DNA of 43,708 nt from CAMDBL01 sp964498125 (GTDB taxonomy: Bacteria; Pseudomonadota; Alphaproteobacteria; Rhizobiales; Hyphomicrobiaceae), in the NCBI GenBank assembly GCA_964498125.1, contig CAZCGE010000063.1:1-43708 (forward strand), read 5' to 3'. A model generated the notes under the pieces. The model did no database searches and was not told where the DNA came from. It saw only the letters and a list, made by a program, of their open reading frames with translations. This document shows positions 32,052-42,615 of this stretch, one piece after another (position 1 is the stretch's first letter; the number at the start of each line of letters is the position of its first letter). Both the position numbers and the translations under genes were made by a program.

Positions 32052-32101
32052 TCGCGGGACACCCTTCCCCAACGAAGGGCTACTATCTGGAAGGATAGCT
32101 C
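32052..32101 (+). promoter_or_regulatory. serC-leader-like RNA element
   Basis: Directly before serC, the sequence CGCGGGACACCC, a hairpin CCCTTC-CCCAAC-GAAGGG (62-79 of this block in 32062-32079), then GCTACTATCTGGAAGGA. This matches my memory of the alphaproteobacterial serC leader (RF00517). The end GGAAGGA is also the ribosome-binding site, so folding could control translation. There is no aptamer-like core; the ligand, if any, is unknown. Confidence 0.6.
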
Positions 32102-33277
32102 ATGACCGCGATTGCGAAACCGGCCCGGCGGCCGGCGGTGACGCATTTTTCCTCCGGCCCCTGCGCCAAGCGCCCCGGCTGGACCCCCCAAGCCCTCGAC
32201 AAGGCGTTCCTTGGCCGCTCGCATCGGGCGAAGGAGGGCAAGGCGCGCCTGAAGCTGGCCATCGACAAGACCAAGGCGATGCTGGGTCTGCCGCCCGGCT
32301 ATCTCTGCGCCATCGTGCCGGCCTCCGATACGGGCGCCTACGAATTGGCGATGTGGAGCATGCTCGGCGCCCGCGGCGTCGATGCGCTGGCTTGGGAAAG
32401 CTTCGGCAAAGGCTGGGTCACCGACATCACTAAGCAACTCAAGCTGAAGGATGTGCGCGTCATCGAGGCCGACTACGGCCAGCTCCCCGACCTCGGCAAG
32501 GTCGATTTTTCGCGCGACGTGCTGTTCACCTCGAATGGCACCACGTCTGGCGTGCGCCTGCCCAACTACGACTGGGTGCCGGCCGATCGTCAGGGACTGA
32601 CGTTCGCGGATGCCACCTCGGCCGTGTTCGCGCAAGCCGTCGACTGGCCGAAGGTCGATGTCTGCACCTTCTCCTGGCAGAAGGTGCTCGGCGGCGAGGC
32701 GGCGCACGGCATGCTGATCCTCTCCCCGCGCGCGGTCGAGCGGCTGGAGAGCCACACGCCGTCCTGGCCGCTGCCCAAGGTGTTTCGCCTGACCAAGGGC
32801 GGCAAGGTCGACAAGGGCATCTTCGAGGGCGAGACCATCAATACGCCATCGATGCTGTGTGTGGAGGACTACCTCGATACGCTGGCCTGGGCCGAAAGCA
32901 TCGGCGGGTTGCAGGGTCTGATGGCGCGCGCCGAAGCCAACGCCAAGGTGCTGTTCGACTGGATCGAGCGCACGCCCTGGATCGCCAATCTGGCGGTCGA
33001 CCCGAAAACGCGGTCGAATACGTCCGTCTGTCTGAAAATCGTCGACCCGGCGATCGCGGGCCTGAACAAGGATGCGCAGGCGGCTTTCGCCAAGACCTTG
33101 ACGGGCCTGCTGGAGAAAGAAGGCGTGGCTTTCGACATTGCTTTCTACCGCGATGCGCCGCCTGGTTTGCGCATCTGGACCGGCTCGACTGTCGAGACCG
33201 CCAGCGTCGAAGCGCTGACGCCCTGGCTCGACTGGGCCTTTGTGGAAGCGAAGGCGGCGCTTTCAAAAGCAGCGTGA
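32102..33277 (+). CDS. serC: Phosphoserine aminotransferase
   Basis: A 391-residue PLP enzyme converting 3-phosphohydroxypyruvate to phosphoserine (second step of serine synthesis, and in B6 synthesis). The PLP lysine is Lys194 in SWQKVLGGEAAHG; FSSGPCAKRPGW at the N-terminus, TSNGTTSGVRLP and FEGETINTPSML are typical of the alphaproteobacterial long form. GGAAGGA lies shortly before the ATG in the leader. serA follows after 112 bp, so the two make the serine pathway operon. Confidence 0.95.
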   Translation: MTAIAKPARRPAVTHFSSGPCAKRPGWTPQALDKAFLGRSHRAKEGKARLKLAIDKTKAMLGLPPGYLCAIVPASDTGAYELAMWSMLGARGVDALAWESFGKGWVTDITKQLKLKDVRVIEADYGQLPDLGKVDFSRDVLFTSNGTTSGVRLPNYDWVPADRQGLTFADATSAVFAQAVDWPKVDVCTFSWQKVLGGEAAHGMLILSPRAVERLESHTPSWPLPKVFRLTKGGKVDKGIFEGETINTPSMLCVEDYLDTLAWAESIGGLQGLMARAEANAKVLFDWIERTPWIANLAVDPKTRSNTSVCLKIVDPAIAGLNKDAQAAFAKTLTGLLEKEGVAFDIAFYRDAPPGLRIWTGSTVETASVEALTPWLDWAFVEAKAALSKAA

Positions 33278-33280
33278 GCC

Positions 33281-33365
33281 GTGAGTGGTGAGTCGTGAGT
33301 GTTGGGCAGAAATGCCAGCCACATCACCGGATGACACCACTCACCATTCACGACTCACCACTCAC
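33281..33365. repeat. Palindromic repeat between serC and serA
   Basis: GTGAGTGGTGAGTCGTGA (33281-33298) and its exact reverse complement TCACGACTCACCACTCAC (33348-33365) make an 18-bp stem. The loop holds a GGCA-GAAA-TGCC hairpin (33305-33316). It would fold in the serC-serA transcript, and no U-tract follows, so it is not a plain terminator. It could stabilise the upstream message. Confidence 0.85.
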
Positions 33366-33389
33366 GCTTTCCGAACAAGGACCATCAAA

Positions 33390-34973
33390 ATGGCTCCCAA
33401 AGTCCTCATCGCCGATGATCTGTCGCCGGCTGCTGTCGCCATCTTCAAGGAACGCGGCGTCGATGCCGATGTGAAAATCGGCTTATCGAAAGACGAGTTG
33501 GAGAAGATCATCGGCCAGTACGACGGCCTAGCCGTACGCTCGGCCACCAAGGTGACCGAGAAAGTGCTGGCTGCGGCACCCAAGCTGAAGGTGATCGGCC
33601 GGGCGGGCATTGGCGTCGACAACATCGACACCAAGGCAGCGACCGCCAAGGGCGTCATCGTCATGAACACGCCGTTCGGCAACTCGATCACCACGGCCGA
33701 GCATGCCATCTCCATGATGTTTGCCTTGGCGCGGCAGATCCCGGCGGCCGACACCTCGACGCAGGCCGGCAAGTGGGAAAAGTCGAAGTTCCTCGGCGTC
33801 GAGCTTTATGGCAAGACGCTCGGCGTCATCGGCTGCGGCAATATCGGCTCGATCGTCGCCGATCGCGCCATCGGCCTGAAGATGCGCGTCATCGCCTACG
33901 ACCCGTTCCTCGAGCCCGAGCGCGCGGTGGCGATTGGCGTCGAGAAGGTCGAGCTCGACGACCTCATGCGCCGCGCCGACTTCATCACGCTGCACACGCC
34001 GCTGACCGAGAAGACCCGGGGCATCATCGACGCCAAATCGATCGCCCGCATGAAGAAGGGTGTGCGCATCATCAATTGCGCGCGTGGCGGGCTGGTCGAC
34101 GAGAAGGCGCTGGCCGAGGCCTTGAAGGCGGGCCAGGTCGCCGGTGCGGCGCTGGACGTGTTCGAGGTCGAGCCCGCCAAGGAAAACGTGCTGTTCGGCC
34201 TGCCCAACGTCGTCTGCACGCCGCATCTGGGCGCAGCCACCATGGAAGCGCAAGAGAACGTTGCACTGCAGGTGGCCGAGCAGATGGCGGATTATCTGCT
34301 CAAGGGCGCCATCACCAACGCCATCAACTTCCCCAATATCACCGCCGAGGAAGCGCCGCGCCTGATGCCCTACGTCAAGCTGGCCGAGCAGCTCGGCGCG
34401 TTCGCCGGCCAGCTCACCGAGGCCAACATCAAGGGCATTCGCATCGAGTACGCCGGCGAAGTGGCCAAGCTCAACTGCAAGCCGTTGACGGCGGCGGCAC
34501 TGTGCGGTCTGCTGCGGCCCCTACTCGGCGACAGCGTCAACATGGTATCGTCCCTCGTCTGGGCCAAGGACCGCGGGCTCATCGTCGAGGAAGTCACCCG
34601 CCGCCAAGAGGGCGCATTCGGCGGCTATCTCAAGCTGACCGTGCGCACCGATGCCTATGACCGGTCGATGGCCGGCGCCGTATTCTCCGACGGCCGCCCG
34701 CGCATCATTCAGGTGCGTGACATCGACATGGAATTCGAGCTGACCCAGCACATGCTGTTCATCCGCAACACCGACAAGCCAGGCTTCGTCGGCAATCTGG
34801 GTACGCTGTTGGGGGAATCCGGACTGAACATCGCCACCTTCAACATGGGGCGCGAAAAGCCGGGTGGCGACGCCATCTGCGTGGTCGCGCTCGACTCGGC
34901 GGTGTCCGATCAGATCCTATCGCAGGTCAAGGCGCTGCCGCACGTGGTGCGCGCCAACCGGCTGCAGTTCTAG
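33390..34973 (+). CDS. serA: D-3-phosphoglycerate dehydrogenase, long form
   Basis: A 527-residue enzyme taking 3-phosphoglycerate into serine synthesis. The NAD motif is GVIGCGNIGS (about 148-157), NCARGGLVDE holds the catalytic Arg region, and CTPHLGAAT holds the active-site His. Residues about 320-450 are the allosteric substrate-binding domain and about 455-527 are the ACT domain (MLFIRNTDKPGFVGNLGTLL), so serine feedback is possible. The ATG at 33390 has AAGGA 9 nt upstream, downstream of the palindrome. The family's long form is usual in this order. Confidence 0.95.
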   Translation: MAPKVLIADDLSPAAVAIFKERGVDADVKIGLSKDELEKIIGQYDGLAVRSATKVTEKVLAAAPKLKVIGRAGIGVDNIDTKAATAKGVIVMNTPFGNSITTAEHAISMMFALARQIPAADTSTQAGKWEKSKFLGVELYGKTLGVIGCGNIGSIVADRAIGLKMRVIAYDPFLEPERAVAIGVEKVELDDLMRRADFITLHTPLTEKTRGIIDAKSIARMKKGVRIINCARGGLVDEKALAEALKAGQVAGAALDVFEVEPAKENVLFGLPNVVCTPHLGAATMEAQENVALQVAEQMADYLLKGAITNAINFPNITAEEAPRLMPYVKLAEQLGAFAGQLTEANIKGIRIEYAGEVAKLNCKPLTAAALCGLLRPLLGDSVNMVSSLVWAKDRGLIVEEVTRRQEGAFGGYLKLTVRTDAYDRSMAGAVFSDGRPRIIQVRDIDMEFELTQHMLFIRNTDKPGFVGNLGTLLGESGLNIATFNMGREKPGGDAICVVALDSAVSDQILSQVKALPHVVRANRLQF

Positions 34974-35024
34974 GGGCAGTGCGGCCCTGGCGACAGCACA
35001 AATCTGTTCTGTTAGGATGTGCTC

Positions 35025-35249
35025 ATGACCAGATCCGACACACTTGATCGATTGAAAGCCAAACTCGACAAGCTCAGCGACGAGCAGATCGCCGCGATTG
35101 CCGATATGGCCGAGGCCTGTGTCCGCGATGCGCCTCCCGAAGACGAGGCGACTCGTGCCGCAATTGCCGAAGGCATTGCCGAGGCCAAAGCCGGGCTGCG
35201 CGTCAGCCAAAGCGAGATGGATATGCTGCTCAAGCAGCCATGGCGCTGA
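35025..35249 (+). CDS. Antitoxin-like partner of the ParE-type toxin
   Basis: A 74-residue acidic, helical protein (MTRSDTLDRLKAKLDKLSDE, ending SQSEMDMLLKQPWR) that I cannot place in a named family. Position and size suggest the antitoxin of the RelE/ParE toxin that starts inside its last codons (10-bp overlap). AGGA stands 7 nt before the ATG at 35025; a GTG at 35019 is also in frame. Confidence 0.75.
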   Translation: MTRSDTLDRLKAKLDKLSDEQIAAIADMAEACVRDAPPEDEATRAAIAEGIAEAKAGLRVSQSEMDMLLKQPWR

Positions 35250-35536
35250 AAGTCTCAATAGCGCCACGGGCAGCAGGCGACCTGCGCACCATCCGTGACT
35301 ATCTCATGTCGCGCTCGCTGCAAGGCGCCGACAGCGTGCGGGCTGCCATTGATGCGACCCTCATGCGGCTGTCGGAATTCCCGCGCGCCGGTCGCGATCG
35401 GCCGGAACTCGGGGTGCGCAGCATCGGTGTCCCACGCTATTCCTATACTGTTTACTACCACATCGAGACCGACGAGGTTGTCGTCGTGCATGTGCGCGAT
35501 GACCGTCGCAGGCCGCTCCGTGCCTCCGAACTTTGA
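35240..35536 (+). CDS. RelE/ParE-family toxin
   Basis: A 98-residue protein with the ParE pattern: KVSIAPRAAGDLRTIRDYLM, LSEFPRAGRDRPELGVRSIGV, YSYTVYYHIETDEVVVVHVRD, then a basic end RRRPLRASEL. ParE-type toxins poison DNA gyrase and RelE-type toxins cut mRNA; the sequence is closer to ParE. It overlaps the antitoxin by 10 bp. Length and the final conserved segment are intact. Confidence 0.85.
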   Translation: MALKVSIAPRAAGDLRTIRDYLMSRSLQGADSVRAAIDATLMRLSEFPRAGRDRPELGVRSIGVPRYSYTVYYHIETDEVVVVHVRDDRRRPLRASEL

Positions 35537-35661
35537 AATCCGCCCATGCCGCCAACCGGCTGCGGTTGTGAACGGGGTTCTGAACGCGCTTGCACCGGCC
35601 GCCAACAATGGCGACCATGGCCGTTGACAATAGCCGCATATCCATCACCGCCGAGGTTCCC

Positions 35662-36267
35662 ATGAACGACGCCGAACTACATGATCGCCTCGCCATCCGC
35701 GACCTGGTGCAGAACTGGGTGCTGTGGCGCGATGCCGGCGACTGGGAGCGCTTCCGCACCGTCTGGCACGACGACGGCTGGATGATGGCGACCTGGACGC
35801 AAGGCTCGGCCGAGCATTTTATTCAGCGCAGCATCGAGGGCTGGAACAAAGGCGTCAGCATTCTGCATTTCCTCGGCGGCACCACCATCGAGCTGGCCGG
35901 CCAACGCGCCATCGCCCAGACCAAGATGACGATCTCGCAGCGCGCCAAGGTGCATGGCGTGTTGTGCGACGTGGTCTGCACCGGGCGGTTCTACGATTTC
36001 ATCGAGAAGCGGCAAGACAAGTGGGGCGTTGTGCTGCGCCAGCCGATCTACGAGAAGGACCGGCTCGATCCGCTCGATCCAGCCGCCAAGCTCGAGCTGG
36101 ATCAAGCCAAGCTCGCCTCGCTGCCCGAGGGCTACCGCCATCTCGGCTACCTGCAACGCGAGATCGGCTATCCCGTCAAGACCGATATGCCCGGTCTCAA
36201 GGGCCCGGAGGTCGAGGCGCTTTACGCCCGCGGCAAGGCCTGGCTCGGCGGCGCACCGGCGCGCTGA
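35662..36267 (+). CDS. NTF2/SnoaL-like protein
   Basis: A 201-residue protein with an alpha+beta-barrel fold: NDAELHDRLAIRDLVQNWVLW at the N-terminus (first helix; boundaries approximate), RFRTVWHDDGWMMATW, LHFLGGTTIELAGQRAIAQT and VCTGRFYDFIEKRQDKW. It resembles SnoaL-like NTF2 proteins acting as isomerases, hydrolases or dehydratases; the function is not predictable. GAGG stands just before the ATG at 35662. It is stop-to-stop with the CoA-ligase gene (no gap), so they are convergent. Confidence 0.85.
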   Translation: MNDAELHDRLAIRDLVQNWVLWRDAGDWERFRTVWHDDGWMMATWTQGSAEHFIQRSIEGWNKGVSILHFLGGTTIELAGQRAIAQTKMTISQRAKVHGVLCDVVCTGRFYDFIEKRQDKWGVVLRQPIYEKDRLDPLDPAAKLELDQAKLASLPEGYRHLGYLQREIGYPVKTDMPGLKGPEVEALYARGKAWLGGAPAR

Positions 36268-37629
36268 TCAGGGCTTGGCCCGCTCGTCGATGAAGCGGCG
36301 AGCCTTCAGATTGCGCAGCGGATCATACAGCGCACCCGGCACAGCGAACACGACATGGGGCCGCACCAGGACGATGCGCTGCACCAGGTCGGGCAGGCTG
36401 GCCGCCAGGTTCGGCTGGTCGCTCGCATCCGCCTCGATCCTGACCTCCAGCACATCGGGCGAATCCGGATCGGCCGGATCACCCTTCACGACGGCAAGCT
36501 GGAACTCGCGGATTGCGGGATCAGCCGTTAGCGCATCGGCGACAAGCGCCGGATTGATCAGCAAACCCTTGACCTTGACCAGCGCATCGGCGCGCGCTGG
36601 CCGCGCCAAGAGGCGGTCGCCGAGCGCGCCGCACCGAGGGCACGTCTCGAGCCGCAGCGCCACCGTATCACCGACGAGATAGCGCAGCAGCACAGTGCCG
36701 CGCCGGTGCAGGTGGGTCAGAGCCAAGGCACCCGCTTCGCCTTCGGGCAGCCGCTTGCCCGACTGCGGATCGACCACTTCGAGCAGGTAAAGGTCGGGGC
36801 TCACGTTTTGCAGGACGGCGCCATTGCAACACTGCACGAAGCCACCCTGCATCTCGGTGAAGGAGTAACGCAGCCGGAGTTGCGGGGCTTTGCAGCCGAA
36901 CGCGGACAACTGCCCCAGCAGCTCGACCTGCATGGCCTCGCTGACCGGCTCGCCCGACGTGACCACCATGCGGGCGCGCGGAAAGGTGAGGCCGCGCTCG
37001 CGCACGCGACGAAAAAAACGGCGCAGGAAGCTCGGGATGCCCCAGAAAATCGTAGGATCGGCGGCAACCAGCAGGTCTATGGCCGCGTCAAGAGTGCGGT
37101 GAATGGGGAATTCGGCGTGCGGGGCGCCGGTCATGGCCTGCACCACCGGAATGCCGAAGGCTTCCGCCGTGCGCGCCACAACGAGGAAGCCACCGGTCGG
37201 CATTGGCGGCAAAGGCACGAGATTGGCGAGGACGTCGGTCGGCTTGAAACCCTCCACCTCGGCCGCCAGCCGCGCCTGCACCATGATCGCCAGCTGATCA
37301 TGCGTCGTATTGAAGAATGGCGACGGCCGGCCGCTGCTGGTGCCGGTGGTGTAGGCCACATTCCATAGCGTCGTCTCCTGCATGGGCAGGCCGGCGAGAT
37401 CAGACGGGGCCAGGCGAAAATCCTCGGGCGCCGCCATATAGTCGGCCTTGGTCGTCAGCGGCAGGCGCTCCAGATCGTCGAGACCGCGGATCGTCGCGGC
37501 CACGATGCCGAATTCGGCGAAGCGGCGGTGGTAGAAGGGATGGGCCTCGGCGCACAGCCGCAGCGTCCGCCGCAAGCGGACTTCGCGCAGATCGTCGAGT
37601 TGCCAAAGGCTGGTCGCGCCGTACGTCAT
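36268..37629 (-). CDS. PaaK-like AMP-forming CoA ligase
   Basis: A 453-residue adenylate-forming enzyme of the phenylacetate-CoA ligase group. VAYTTGTSSGRPSPFF is the AMP-binding P-loop (TSGTTGxP type variant), LRYSFTEMQGGFVQCCNG is the aromatic-acid/adenine region, and YLVGDTVALRLETCPRCGA is the hinge-side segment with the CxxCG typical of PaaK. The acid substrate is unknown. GGGAGGAG directly precedes the ATG at 37629. The MaoC gene starts 98 bp away on the other strand. Confidence 0.85.
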   Translation of the reverse strand: MTYGATSLWQLDDLREVRLRRTLRLCAEAHPFYHRRFAEFGIVAATIRGLDDLERLPLTTKADYMAAPEDFRLAPSDLAGLPMQETTLWNVAYTTGTSSGRPSPFFNTTHDQLAIMVQARLAAEVEGFKPTDVLANLVPLPPMPTGGFLVVARTAEAFGIPVVQAMTGAPHAEFPIHRTLDAAIDLLVAADPTIFWGIPSFLRRFFRRVRERGLTFPRARMVVTSGEPVSEAMQVELLGQLSAFGCKAPQLRLRYSFTEMQGGFVQCCNGAVLQNVSPDLYLLEVVDPQSGKRLPEGEAGALALTHLHRRGTVLLRYLVGDTVALRLETCPRCGALGDRLLARPARADALVKVKGLLINPALVADALTADPAIREFQLAVVKGDPADPDSPDVLEVRIEADASDQPNLAASLPDLVQRIVLVRPHVVFAVPGALYDPLRNLKARRFIDERAKP

Positions 37630-37726
37630 TCTCCTCCCCTTGCCCGCTCACTGGCGAGACTGCTACGCAGGCTGGTCAGCGAGGTCAACCACGGGTGCGG
37701 ACCAGCTGCAAGGGAGCGGAGGCGTC

Positions 37727-38176
37727 ATGGCGGGACTCTACTGGGAGGAATGGGAGGTCGGGCGCACCTTCAAATCGGCGGCGCGCACGGTGACCGAGGC
37801 CGATCTGGTGATCTACTCAGGCCTGTCGGGTGACTACAACCCGCTGCATACGGATGAGGAATACTGCAAGACCACGGATTTCGGCACGCGCATCGCGCAT
37901 GGTCCCCTGATCTATGCCATCGCCGCCGGCCTCATCTTTCAGATGCACCTCTACGACGACACGCTGATTGCCTTTCTCGGCTTCGACAACCTGCGCTTCA
38001 CCAAGCCGGTCAAGCCCGGCGATACCATTCACGCGCGCCTGGAGGTCACCGAGCGGCGCGAGACCTCACGGCCCGACCGCGGCGTGATGAAACGCCAGCT
38101 CCAGGTCGTCAACCAGCGCGGCGAGGTGGTGCTCGACGCCATCCAGGCATTCCTGGTGAAGCGCAGGCCGGCATAG
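37727..38176 (+). CDS. MaoC-family hotdog hydratase
   Basis: A 149-residue hotdog-fold protein. SGDYNPLHTDEEYCK holds the Asp and His of the hydratase motif (Dx4H), and FGTRIAHGPLIYAIAAGL and FTKPVKPGDTIHARLEV are standard for MaoC/R-hydratase proteins. It probably hydrates an enoyl-CoA. GGAGG lies just before the ATG at 37727; the longer frame from 37640 is unlikely. It stands divergent from the PaaK-like ligase, which would fit an acyl-CoA pathway, though this is only suggestive. Confidence 0.9.
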   Translation: MAGLYWEEWEVGRTFKSAARTVTEADLVIYSGLSGDYNPLHTDEEYCKTTDFGTRIAHGPLIYAIAAGLIFQMHLYDDTLIAFLGFDNLRFTKPVKPGDTIHARLEVTERRETSRPDRGVMKRQLQVVNQRGEVVLDAIQAFLVKRRPA

Positions 38177-38216
38177 CAGGGCGTGCCCAGCACGGCCCAT
38201 CGCACCGTCGCGTAAA

Positions 38217-39428
38217 TCACCCTCGCGCCGCCTTCAGCCCGGCCTCGAGGTCGGCGGCGATGTCCTCGAAGGCTTCCAGGCCCACGGACAGCCGAATCAT
38301 GGCATCCGAGATACCCAGCTCGGCGCGGGCCTCCGGTTTCAGACGCTGGTGTGTGGTCGTCGCCGGGTGCGTGACCAGGCTCTTGGTGTCGCCGAGATTG
38401 TTGGAAATCTTGACGAGACGCAAGGCATTGAGGAAGCGGAATGCCGCCGCCTTGTCGCCCTCGAGCATGAACGTCACCACCTGGCCGGGGCCGGACATCT
38501 GTCGCCGGATCAGGTCCGCCTGCGGATGGTCGGGGCGGCTGCAGAACAGCACCTTGGCGATACCGGGCAGCTTGGCCATGTGGTCGGCGAGGCGCGCCGC
38601 CATCTCGCACTGCGCCTTGACGCGGATCGGCAGTGTCTCCAGGCTTTTCAGCAGCACCCAGGCGTTGAACGGGCTGATCGATGGCCCGGTCTGGCGCACG
38701 AAATCGTGCACGTACTTCTTGATGTGGTCCTTGCTGGCCAGCACGACGCCGCCGAGGCAACGACCCTGGCCGTCGATGTGCTTGGTCGCCGAATAAACCA
38801 CCACGTCGGCGCCGTGCTGCAGCGGGCGCTGAAGCATGGGCGTGGCAAAGACGTTGTCGACAATCGTCACCGCGCCAATGCGCTTGGCGATCGCCGAGAC
38901 GCCGGCGATGTCGACGATGTCCAGTGTCGGATTGGCCGGCGTCTCGAAGAAGAAGGCGCGCGTGTTGGGCTTGACCGCTTTTTCCCACTGGTTGAGATCG
39001 CGGCCGTCGACCAGTGTGAATTGCATGCCAAAGCGCGGGCAGAGGTCCTCGACGATGTAGCGGCATGAGCCGAACATCGCCCTGGCCGCAACGATGTGCT
39101 GGCCGTGGTTGAGGCAGGACAGGATGGACGCGGTGACCGCCGCCATGCCGGTGGCGGTGGCCCGGGCATCCTCGGCGCCTTCGAGCAAACGCACGCGCTC
39201 CTCGAACATCGACACCGTCGGGTTGCCAAAACGGCTGTACTGGTAGCCGGGTTCAGCGCCAGTAAAGCGCGCTTCGGCTTGCTCCGCGCTGGCGTAGACG
39301 TAGCCCTGGGTCAGGAACAGCGCCTCGGAAGTCTCGCCATACTGCGAGCGCAGCGTACCGCCATGCACCAGCTGCGTCTGTGGCCGCCACGTTGCGGGAT
39401 CGTTGTTGTTCGAATTGGACGAGGTCAT
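38217..39428 (-). CDS. metZ: O-succinylhomoserine sulfhydrylase
   Basis: A 403-residue Cys/Met-metabolism PLP enzyme making homocysteine from O-succinylhomoserine and sulfide. LVHGGTLRSQYGETSEALFL at the start, YSRFGNPTVSMFEERV, the PLP lysine Lys216 in YSATKHIDGQGR and LVTHPATTTHQRL near the end fit MetZ of Alphaproteobacteria. GGAG stands about 11 nt before the ATG. A SAM-II riboswitch 120 nt upstream controls it, which is the expected arrangement. Confidence 0.95.
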   Translation of the reverse strand: MTSSNSNNNDPATWRPQTQLVHGGTLRSQYGETSEALFLTQGYVYASAEQAEARFTGAEPGYQYSRFGNPTVSMFEERVRLLEGAEDARATATGMAAVTASILSCLNHGQHIVAARAMFGSCRYIVEDLCPRFGMQFTLVDGRDLNQWEKAVKPNTRAFFFETPANPTLDIVDIAGVSAIAKRIGAVTIVDNVFATPMLQRPLQHGADVVVYSATKHIDGQGRCLGGVVLASKDHIKKYVHDFVRQTGPSISPFNAWVLLKSLETLPIRVKAQCEMAARLADHMAKLPGIAKVLFCSRPDHPQADLIRRQMSGPGQVVTFMLEGDKAAAFRFLNALRLVKISNNLGDTKSLVTHPATTTHQRLKPEARAELGISDAMIRLSVGLEAFEDIAADLEAGLKAARG

Positions 39429-39548
39429 GACGCGCGATCTCCCCTGCTCAATTGCAGGCCACCAAGCACCGGCTCGGCGGGCCTGAACGACTTTGGCCGG
39501 ACAGACTGTCAGGGACCGGGCGCGGGATGAGGCAAGGAGCGCGCACGG

Positions 39549-39602
39549 CCTTTTAGCGAATTTGTTTTACGTGGCTGCAAGCCGGCCGGCCAAATCACCA
39601 CG
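39549..39602 (-). promoter_or_regulatory. SAM-II riboswitch upstream of metZ
   Basis: The minus strand reads CGTGGTGATTTGG, a variable loop, TTGCAGCCACGTAAAAC, then CGCTAAAAGG. GTGG pairs with CCAC (stem 1), the variable loop pairs within GGCCGGCC, and GCTAAAAGG is the conserved 3' pseudoknot strand. The pattern is that of SAM-II aptamers in front of met genes of Alphaproteobacteria. Binding of S-adenosylmethionine would switch off metZ; the mechanism in this case (translation or termination) is not shown. Confidence 0.85.
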
Positions 39603-39620
39603 GGATCACTCCAGGGCCGT

Positions 39621-39649
39621 GTGATAGGGCGCTCAGGCCAGGGCGTCAA
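39621..39649 (-). promoter_or_regulatory. Promoter of metZ
   Basis: On the minus strand, TTGACG (39649-39644) and TATCAC (39626-39621) are separated by 17 nt. Transcription would start near 39614, about 12 nt before the aptamer. Between this and the kinase gene (39650-39855) nothing else is recognised. Confidence 0.55.
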
Positions 39650-39855
39650 GAGCACGGACCACGGTCGTGTATCCGGCCTCGCTGGAGACGGCCGCCGGCC
39701 CCTGGGCGGCAAAAAAGGCCGCGTCGTTGCCAGCGCCAGTTGATTTTCTTGCGCGGAGGCAAGGGGATTCGGTTAGGCTGTCGTCTCATTGGCATCGCAC
39801 ACTGCGTCGCGACTGGTGCAGTGTCGAGTCAGCACTGCGCGTGGAGCGTTGACCC

Positions 39856-41865
<2,010 letters not shown>

Positions 41866-41874
41866 GGCGGAGCT

Positions 41875-42615
41875 TCACGCCTTGCGCACGTCGACGGCAA
41901 AGACATAGCCGACACCGCGCACGGTCTTGATCAGCCGCGGCGCATCGGGCTCCGGCTCGATCTTCTTCCTGAGACGGACAATCAGGCTGTCGATCGAGCG
42001 GTCGAAGGGCGACCACTCGTGGCCTTTCAGCAGGTCCATGATGTTGTCGCGCGACAGGACGCGGGCCGGACGCCTGAGAAACATCTCCAGCATATTGAAT
42101 TCAGCGGTGGTCAGCTCCCGCACATCGCCGGCGTCCGCGCGCAGCTCGCGACGCGGGATATCCAACACCCAGCCCGGGAATGCCAGCCTTTCCCCCATCG
42201 CGGCCGACGGCTGCGGCGGCGCATGTGCTGCGCCGGCCTCGTAGCGGCGCAGCACGGCGCGCACCCGCGCCAGCACCTCGCGCACGTGGAAAGGCTTGGT
42301 GATGTAGTCGTCGGCGCCGAGCTCCAACCCGACGATCCGGTCAATGGTATCGCCCTTGCCGGTGATCATGATGATCGGCACGTTGTGGGTGCTGCGCACC
42401 TGCCGCGCCACGTCGAAGCCGTTCTCGCCGCCGAGATTGAGATCGAGCGTGATGAGATCGGCCGGCCCTTCGGCGAGGCGGGCGGCCAGCTCGCCGCCGT
42501 CCTTGGCCTCCGCCACCGTGTAGCCTTCCAGCTCGAAGCACTCGCGCAACAGCGTGCGCACGGCGGGTTCATCGTCGACGACGAGGATATGGCTGGCTGT
42601 GTTGGCCGCGGGCAT
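41875..42615 (-). CDS. OmpR/PhoB-family response regulator
   Basis: A 246-residue regulator. The receiver domain (about 9-120) has Asp14-Asp15, the phospho-acceptor Asp58 in LITLDLNLGG and Lys107 in YITKPF. The C-terminal winged helix (about 145-240) contains LTTAEFNMLEMFLRRPARVL and SIDSLIVRLRKKIE, ending with GVGYVF, as is standard for OmpR/PhoB. AAGG stands 7 nt before the ATG. It is convergent with the kinase gene, an unusual order for a cognate pair, but the closeness still suggests one. Targets are unknown. Confidence 0.93.
   Translation of the reverse strand: MPAANTASHILVVDDEPAVRTLLRECFELEGYTVAEAKDGGELAARLAEGPADLITLDLNLGGENGFDVARQVRSTHNVPIIMITGKGDTIDRIVGLELGADDYITKPFHVREVLARVRAVLRRYEAGAAHAPPQPSAAMGERLAFPGWVLDIPRRELRADAGDVRELTTAEFNMLEMFLRRPARVLSRDNIMDLLKGHEWSPFDRSIDSLIVRLRKKIEPEPDAPRLIKTVRGVGYVFAVDVRKA

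Noticed and set aside
33281..33365. Possible CRISPR-like direct repeats (GTGAG units)
   Set aside because: The units are parts of one inverted repeat, with no spacers and no cas genes in the window.
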